A DNA stretch of 64,000 nucleotides from Pyxidicoccus parkwaysis (GTDB taxonomy: Bacteria > Myxococcota > Myxococcia > Myxococcales > Myxococcaceae), in assembly GCF_017301735.1 (NCBI RefSeq), contig NZ_CP071090.1, positions 2,346,001 through 2,410,000 on the forward strand. Direction: 5' to 3'. Positions 59,767 to 64,000 of the stretch are shown here, piece by piece. Numbering within the stretch: position 1 is the stretch's first letter; each line of letters opens with the position of its first letter. The translations under genes and the position numbers were made by a program. The notes below the pieces were generated by a model, which had not been told where the DNA came from, made no database searches, and worked only from the letters and a program-made list of their open reading frames with translations.

Positions 59767-61128
59767 ATGAACAACTCGCTGTGTTTCGTATTGATGCCTT
59801 TCGGCAAGAAGCCGGACGGCGCCGGCCGGATCATCAACTTCGATGAGGTGTACAAACAAATCATCGCCCCGGCGATTGCGGACGCGGGCCTGGAGCCCAT
59901 TCGCGCGGATGAAGAGCAGGCGGGCGGCATCATCCATAAGGCGATGTTCGAGCGACTCATCCTCTGTGCCTACGCGGTGGCGGACCTCACCACCGCCAAC
60001 GCCAACGTCTTCTACGAGTTGGGCGTGCGGCACGCGGTCCGCCCGTGGAGGACCGTGGCCATGTTCACGGAGGGAATGCGGCTGCCCTTTGATGTCAACT
60101 ACCTGCGCTCCATTCCCTACGCGCTGGATGATGCCGGCATCCCCAGGGACGCGGACGCCAACCGCAAGAAACTGGCGGACAGTCTGAAGGCCGCTCGCAA
60201 CGAAGCAAACCACCCGAGCATCGATAGCCCGGTGTTCCAACTGCTCGACTATCTCTCTCCCGTCAAGGTGGCCAACGACAAGACAGACCTGTTCCGCCAG
60301 CAGGCGAAATACTCGGCGGACGCCAGGCGTGCCTTCGCGGCGGCGCGCAAGCAGAAGAGCACCACCGCGGTGAATGACGTCCTGAAGGGGCTCAAGCCGC
60401 TGGGGGAGTTGGAGGCGGGCGTGCTCGTCGACGCGATGATCTCCTACCGGGCTCTGGAGGCGTGGCCCGAGATGGTCGCCTTCATCGACCAGTTGCCCAC
60501 GGAGATTCGCGAGACGGTGATGGTGCAGGAACAGCGAGGGCTCGCGCTCAACCGGGCGGGACGCGGTGATGAGGCGGAAGAGACGCTGGTCTCGCTCATC
60601 TCGAAGCGAGGGGCCTCATCCGAGACGCTGGGCATTCTCGGGCGCGTCTACAAGGACCGGTGGGAGGTTGCGCGCGATGCGGGCAATGAGGACGAGGCGC
60701 GTGCGCTCCTGGACAAGGCGATAGAGACATACCTGAAGGGCTTCGACGCGGACATCCGCGACGCCTACCCGGGAGTCAACGCGGTGACACTGATGGAGCT
60801 CCATGATCCTCCCGATGTCCGGCGAGGCGAGCTCCTCCACGTAGTCCGCTACGCCGTAACGCGGAAGATGGCCGCCCGGACACCCGACTACTGGGACTTC
60901 GCCACGCTGCTCGAATTGGAGGTGGTTGCTCGAGACCAGGCAGCCGCCACCGATGCCCTGGGCAAGGCGCTGGCGGCGGTAGGCGAGGCCTGGTGGCTGA
61001 GGTCTACGTTGCGCAACCTGGGCCTCATCCGCAAGGCGAGGGCTCGGCGAGGAGAGACGCTGCCCTGGGCGGACGACGCGGAGCGCAAGCTCCGCAAGAA
61101 GGCCGGGCTGGATGAGACGCTGGGCTGA
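59767..61128 (+). CDS. TIR-like/DUF4071-type TPR protein with intact N-terminal motif (paralogue B)
   Basis: A 453-residue protein. It opens CFVLMPFGKK, followed by FDEVYKQIIAPAIADAGLEPIRADEE and VADLTTANANVFYELGVRHAVR. This is the nucleoside-2-deoxyribosyltransferase/TIR-like pattern (MPFG; NxNVxYELGxRHA) found in many predicted defence effectors acting on nucleotides. Residues 190-450 are TPR-like helices with SSETLGILGRVYKDRW and DIRDAYPGVNAVTLMEL, as in the TRAFs-binding DUF4071 region. It is divergent from its paralogue across about 80 nt (to the small gene) and just upstream of another TIR protein. Confidence 0.75.
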   Translation: MNNSLCFVLMPFGKKPDGAGRIINFDEVYKQIIAPAIADAGLEPIRADEEQAGGIIHKAMFERLILCAYAVADLTTANANVFYELGVRHAVRPWRTVAMFTEGMRLPFDVNYLRSIPYALDDAGIPRDADANRKKLADSLKAARNEANHPSIDSPVFQLLDYLSPVKVANDKTDLFRQQAKYSADARRAFAAARKQKSTTAVNDVLKGLKPLGELEAGVLVDAMISYRALEAWPEMVAFIDQLPTEIRETVMVQEQRGLALNRAGRGDEAEETLVSLISKRGASSETLGILGRVYKDRWEVARDAGNEDEARALLDKAIETYLKGFDADIRDAYPGVNAVTLMELHDPPDVRRGELLHVVRYAVTRKMAARTPDYWDFATLLELEVVARDQAAATDALGKALAAVGEAWWLRSTLRNLGLIRKARARRGETLPWADDAERKLRKKAGLDETLG

Positions 61129-61285
61129 CGCATTCCTTCAGGGGAGGCGCGGCCTCGCAGGTACGGCTCGGCTTGTTGCCGTCCGTGCCTGACCGGATGG
61201 GCGCTCGCCATCCGGCGTGGCGCGCCATCTCCTCAGTCGTGAATGGGTCTTCGCACGCTTCCCCGCGTTCGGTAGAACCTCCGGA

Positions 61286-62959
61286 ATGTCGCCCGAGGAA
61301 GTCAACGTCCTGGAGCTCATCTGGTCCCATTTCAAGAAGCATGGGGACTGGCCACAGAAGGCGCGCTTCGCAGTCCTCCTTCGACATCAAGGGGTGGACT
61401 TCAACGCGCTGGCGGGGGAGGACCGTTGGATTTCGGCAAGCTCTGACAAGGTGAGGGTGAGCTTTGACGCATTGCTCGTGCTCCCAGAGGTGAAGCAGCT
61501 CCTGGAGCCGCTTCCCCGCCTCTTGCGGCTCCTCGCGCGACGATTCGAGGAGCAGGCGGATCCGGACGAGAATCCCGACGCCTCCAAGCCGCGAGTGGAG
61601 TCCTCGGAGTTCTTCGCGCTCTGGGGAGACGGGAACCGGGACCGGGCCATCCTCGCGGCGCGACTGCTCGAACAGTTTCTGAATTGGCACGTGCGAAGAA
61701 CGGGCGGACTGGACTCCGACAAGTTCTACTTCACCCCGGAGCTCGACAATCTCCGCTACGAGCATGTGGAATCCCTCGATGGATTCATGGCCATCGCAGC
61801 CGTGCAGTACGGCAAGGTGCGACGAGAGCCTCGAGGCAGGCACCTGGATCTGCTCCGGGCGGTCTATGCGTCGCTCCAGCAAACGGGACATTGGCCGCCG
61901 TTGGTGCGGTTCACGCTCGAGCACCGGGACAAGCTCGGTTTCATTCCGGAGCTCGTGAGCGAATTGAGCCCTGTCTTCATCCGCAACCTGTCACCCCAGT
62001 TCAGGGAGCCTCGCCGTATTGTCCTGGCCAATCACGCGTTGCCGTATGTGGCGGGGCCCACAGGAGCGGCGCTGGCGGCCAGCATCGTTCGCGCGGTAGG
62101 GGACCTCTGGTTTGAAGCCGAATCCAGTCCCAATTCCTCCAAGAGCTTCACCATCGAGCAGATCGCCGACAAGCTGAAACTGCCCGTGGAGAAGGTGCTT
62201 CCCATAGCGAGGCTTCTCGAGGACCAACCCTGGGGATGGGCGAACCCCGGGGGAGGAAGCGAGCAGGGCTGGTATGTGATTGTCCGCGACAACGACATCC
62301 AGCACTTCATGGGGGTCAGAAGCTGGGAGGAGTACGTCCGCATCCGAGACCAGCGGTCCCCCATGCACGCGCTCGTTCCGGAAGACACGCTGGGGTTCGA
62401 TATGTCCCTAGCTGATTCTCCCCAGGAGGCGGTGAGGGCCGCGGTCAGGGCCGCGGTGGCGTTGGTTCCTGACGGAGCTTCATCCGCGAATCAACCCACT
62501 GTCTCCGCCAGGGCACAGCCCAAGGTCTTCCTGGGGCATGGCCATTCGCATTTGTGGCGTGCCTTGAAGGACTTCCTACAGGCCGAGCTTCAGTTGGACC
62601 CTGTCGAGTTCAACAGCGCTACCATCGTCGGTCAGCATATCGTGCAGAGGCTCAATGACATCCTCGGCGAATGCAAGCTGGCGTTCCTCGTGATGACGCC
62701 CGAACTGGAGGTGATGGATGAAGGCACGCGGAGCCGGCATGCACGGCAGAATGTGATTCACGAAATCGGCCTGTTCCAGGGACGGCTCGGCTTCGAGAAG
62801 ACCATCATCTTGAGACAGCAGGACTGTGCCGAGTTCTCCAACAACGCGGGTGTCGTCTACATCGAGTTCCCTCCAGGGAAGATCGAGGCGTGCTTCGAGC
62901 ACGTGCGCCGCGTGGTTCGCAAGCTCCTACCCGAAGCGCAATCGCCTCCGCGCAGGTGA
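61286..62959 (+). CDS. CAP12/Pycsar-type TIR protein with internal repeats
   Basis: A 557-residue protein (ATG at 61286; a GTG at 61217 is possible). The C-terminal 145 residues match the TIR-like family of predicted nucleotide-binding effectors: PKVFLGHGHSHLWRALKDFL, LAFLVMTPE and RHARQNVIHEIGLFQGRLGF. The N-terminal part holds two similar units, HGDWPQKARFAVLLRHQGV (about 20-38) and TGHWPPLVRFTLEHRDKLGF (about 198-217), and a middle SFTIEQIADKLKLPVEKVLPIARLL resembles a winged helix. Such proteins are NADases triggered by cyclic nucleotides in CBASS and Pycsar. No cyclase gene is adjacent in this window, so an upstream signal is missing or unlinked. Confidence 0.75.
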   Translation: MSPEEVNVLELIWSHFKKHGDWPQKARFAVLLRHQGVDFNALAGEDRWISASSDKVRVSFDALLVLPEVKQLLEPLPRLLRLLARRFEEQADPDENPDASKPRVESSEFFALWGDGNRDRAILAARLLEQFLNWHVRRTGGLDSDKFYFTPELDNLRYEHVESLDGFMAIAAVQYGKVRREPRGRHLDLLRAVYASLQQTGHWPPLVRFTLEHRDKLGFIPELVSELSPVFIRNLSPQFREPRRIVLANHALPYVAGPTGAALAASIVRAVGDLWFEAESSPNSSKSFTIEQIADKLKLPVEKVLPIARLLEDQPWGWANPGGGSEQGWYVIVRDNDIQHFMGVRSWEEYVRIRDQRSPMHALVPEDTLGFDMSLADSPQEAVRAAVRAAVALVPDGASSANQPTVSARAQPKVFLGHGHSHLWRALKDFLQAELQLDPVEFNSATIVGQHIVQRLNDILGECKLAFLVMTPELEVMDEGTRSRHARQNVIHEIGLFQGRLGFEKTIILRQQDCAEFSNNAGVVYIEFPPGKIEACFEHVRRVVRKLLPEAQSPPRR

Positions 62960-62989
62960 CGCGCGCTCCCGAGGCACACATGACGGGTC

Positions 62990-63745
62990 CTACTCGCGCA
63001 CCAGCCTGAACAAGTCCCTCAGTGCACTCGCCAGCAGCCGCAGGGCCTTTGCCCAGGGAAGCGTCACGAGGGAGAGCACCGTGGCGATGACCTGGATGAC
63101 CAACGCCGAGAGCCTGATGATGGTCCGGTAGCGCTCGATGCTCTCGCCGAGTCCCTTCGACGCCGTCTCGCACGCACGCCCGAGCGCCTCTTCGTCCTGC
63201 GGCGCCGTCAAGGGAAGGGTGGCAGAGGCATCCCCGTCGAGGGCAACGCCGAGCCGGACATCCATCGCGCCCTCCCGGGCCAGCTCGGTGTGGAACCCGA
63301 GCCAGGCAGCACGCGCGTCGCGAAGGACGCTCACCACCTTCGCATAGACGTTTCCGAGCAGGCGCTTGATGACGGACTCTCCCCCCAGCAGCAACGGCCC
63401 CGCCGCCTCTTCGCTCTCGAGCAGGTCGACGGCGCCATCCAGCTCGGCCAGCGAGCCCGCCATGGGAAGCCCGGCCAGCGCACCGAGCTCCACCGGAGGA
63501 ACCAGTGGCGCGGAGAGCAATTCGACATCGTCGCGCGGTACGTCCCCCTCCAAGTGGCGGTCTATCTCGCGCAGGCGTTCCTCGATGCCCTCCGGAGAGG
63601 CGGCGGTGAGGGGAGGGAGCTCGAGCGGAACGGGCTCCTCGCCAAGCAGTGCGAAGGCAGCCGGAGGGCTCATGCTCGAGTGAGCGCGCCGGACGAGGTC
63701 CACCACGGAGATGGATTCGAGCCGCTCGTTGACGCGCGTCGGCAC
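62990..63745 (-). CDS. Protein of unknown function with C-terminal hydrophobic helix
   Basis: A 251-residue protein from a GTG at 63745 (GAGG 5 nt upstream), 7 nt after the stop of the next gene. Mostly helical and acidic (GIEERLREIDRHLEGDV; SLAELDGAVDLLESEE), ending in LSALVIQVIATVLSLVTLPWAKALRLLASALRDLF, which could insert in or lie on the membrane. No family recognised. It converges on the TIR protein with a 30-nt gap. Confidence 0.6.
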   Translation of the reverse strand: MPTRVNERLESISVVDLVRRAHSSMSPPAAFALLGEEPVPLELPPLTAASPEGIEERLREIDRHLEGDVPRDDVELLSAPLVPPVELGALAGLPMAGSLAELDGAVDLLESEEAAGPLLLGGESVIKRLLGNVYAKVVSVLRDARAAWLGFHTELAREGAMDVRLGVALDGDASATLPLTAPQDEEALGRACETASKGLGESIERYRTIIRLSALVIQVIATVLSLVTLPWAKALRLLASALRDLFRLVRE

Positions 63746-63752
63746 CAGCGCC

Positions 63753-64000
63753 TCAGCCCAGGACAGCCCGCGCGACCTTTGCCAGCGCCGTGAGCCGCTC
63801 GTGGTTGAGGGCCAGTGAGGCGCGCACCACCGTCGTATGCAGGTCGAGCACGGAGGGCGGGACGCGTGGCACTCCAATCCGACACACCACGTCACCATCC
63901 ATGGAGATGCGCGTGTGGAGCGCCAGTTGGACCTGTCCCTCGTGCGGCCACGCCGTCCGCACATCCAGATGTGTCAGGTCGTCCGCGACCCGCCGGAGGG
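63753..64000 (-). CDS. C-terminal end of an unidentified protein (5' end outside window)
   Basis: The frame is open from the right edge to the stop at 63753 and reads DDLTHLDVRTAWPHEGQVQLALHTRIS, then GDVVCRIGVP and a helical end (ALNHERLTALAKVARAVLG). The even hydrophobic pattern and cotranscription with 62990 support coding. Too little is present to name it. Confidence 0.6.
   Translation of the reverse strand, partial: LRRVADDLTHLDVRTAWPHEGQVQLALHTRISMDGDVVCRIGVPRVPPSVLDLHTTVVRASLALNHERLTALAKVARAVLG

Noticed and set aside
1..64000. CRISPR arrays, tRNA or rRNA genes, insertion sequences
   Set aside because: No spaced direct repeats, no T-loop/anticodon patterns and no transposase or integrase domains were found on reading both strands.

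Overview
The window is GC-rich, densely coded DNA from a large delta-proteobacterial genome, almost certainly a myxobacterium of the Myxococcus/Corallococcus/Pyxidicoccus type. This rests on a eukaryotic-like Ser/Thr kinase, a soluble-adenylyl-cyclase-like protein, many TPR proteins, Cys-rich lipoproteins, GTG/TTG starts with 4-nt stop/start overlaps, and extreme third-position GC that opens long spurious frames antisense to real genes. I saw no rRNA, tRNA, CRISPR array, transposase or integrase.

Layout. 0-6.2 kb: a Cys-rich lipoprotein running off the left edge, a PilZ protein, a GNAT enzyme, a 2-oxoacid dehydrogenase E1 beta/alpha pair, a macro-domain protein and an M50 metalloprotease. 6.4-18.6 kb: a same-strand signalling and envelope block with a HAMP-SpoIIE phosphatase, a TPR protein, a PhnD-like binding protein, a TonB-dependent receptor, an RsbW-like ATPase and a Ser/Thr kinase carrying two STAS-like/zinc-ribbon units. 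18.7-25.1 kb: three translationally coupled genes, two LanB-like proteins that lack the usual C-terminal elimination domain flanking a protein with an RRE-like tail. 25.2-28.4 kb: two small proteins of unknown function, a GNAT-like protein, an FAD oxidase and a lipoprotein. 28.4-46.9 kb: mixed housekeeping and regulatory genes (TPR, LysE, LOG, cyclase, radical SAM, GNAT, isoprenylcysteine-methyltransferase-like, TetR-SDR pair, ATP-grasp, YceI, DNase-I-fold lipoprotein, cyclic-peptide-exporter-like ABC transporter, VOC).

47.0-52.7 kb is a minus-strand operon: a sigma-70-like protein, a small putative regulator, an ImmA/IrrE-type metallopeptidase, a NurA-like nuclease and a HerA-like ATPase, with a second copy of the small regulator upstream. 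52.9-55.4 kb: an N-acyltransferase, a heme-oxygenase-fold protein and a MAPEG protein. 55.6-63.0 kb: a cluster rich in TIR and TIR-like proteins, namely a classical TIR protein, two paralogues with a nucleoside-deoxyribosyltransferase/TIR-like N-terminus (one with its signature motif eroded) and a CAP12/Pycsar-type TIR protein. The right edge holds two genes of unknown function.

The best candidates for undescribed systems are the sigma/regulator/ImmA/NurA/HerA operon and the adjacent TIR-rich cluster, which together look like a defence island, followed by the LanB-RRE-LanB cassette. All functional calls come from reading motifs by eye; no database search was run.
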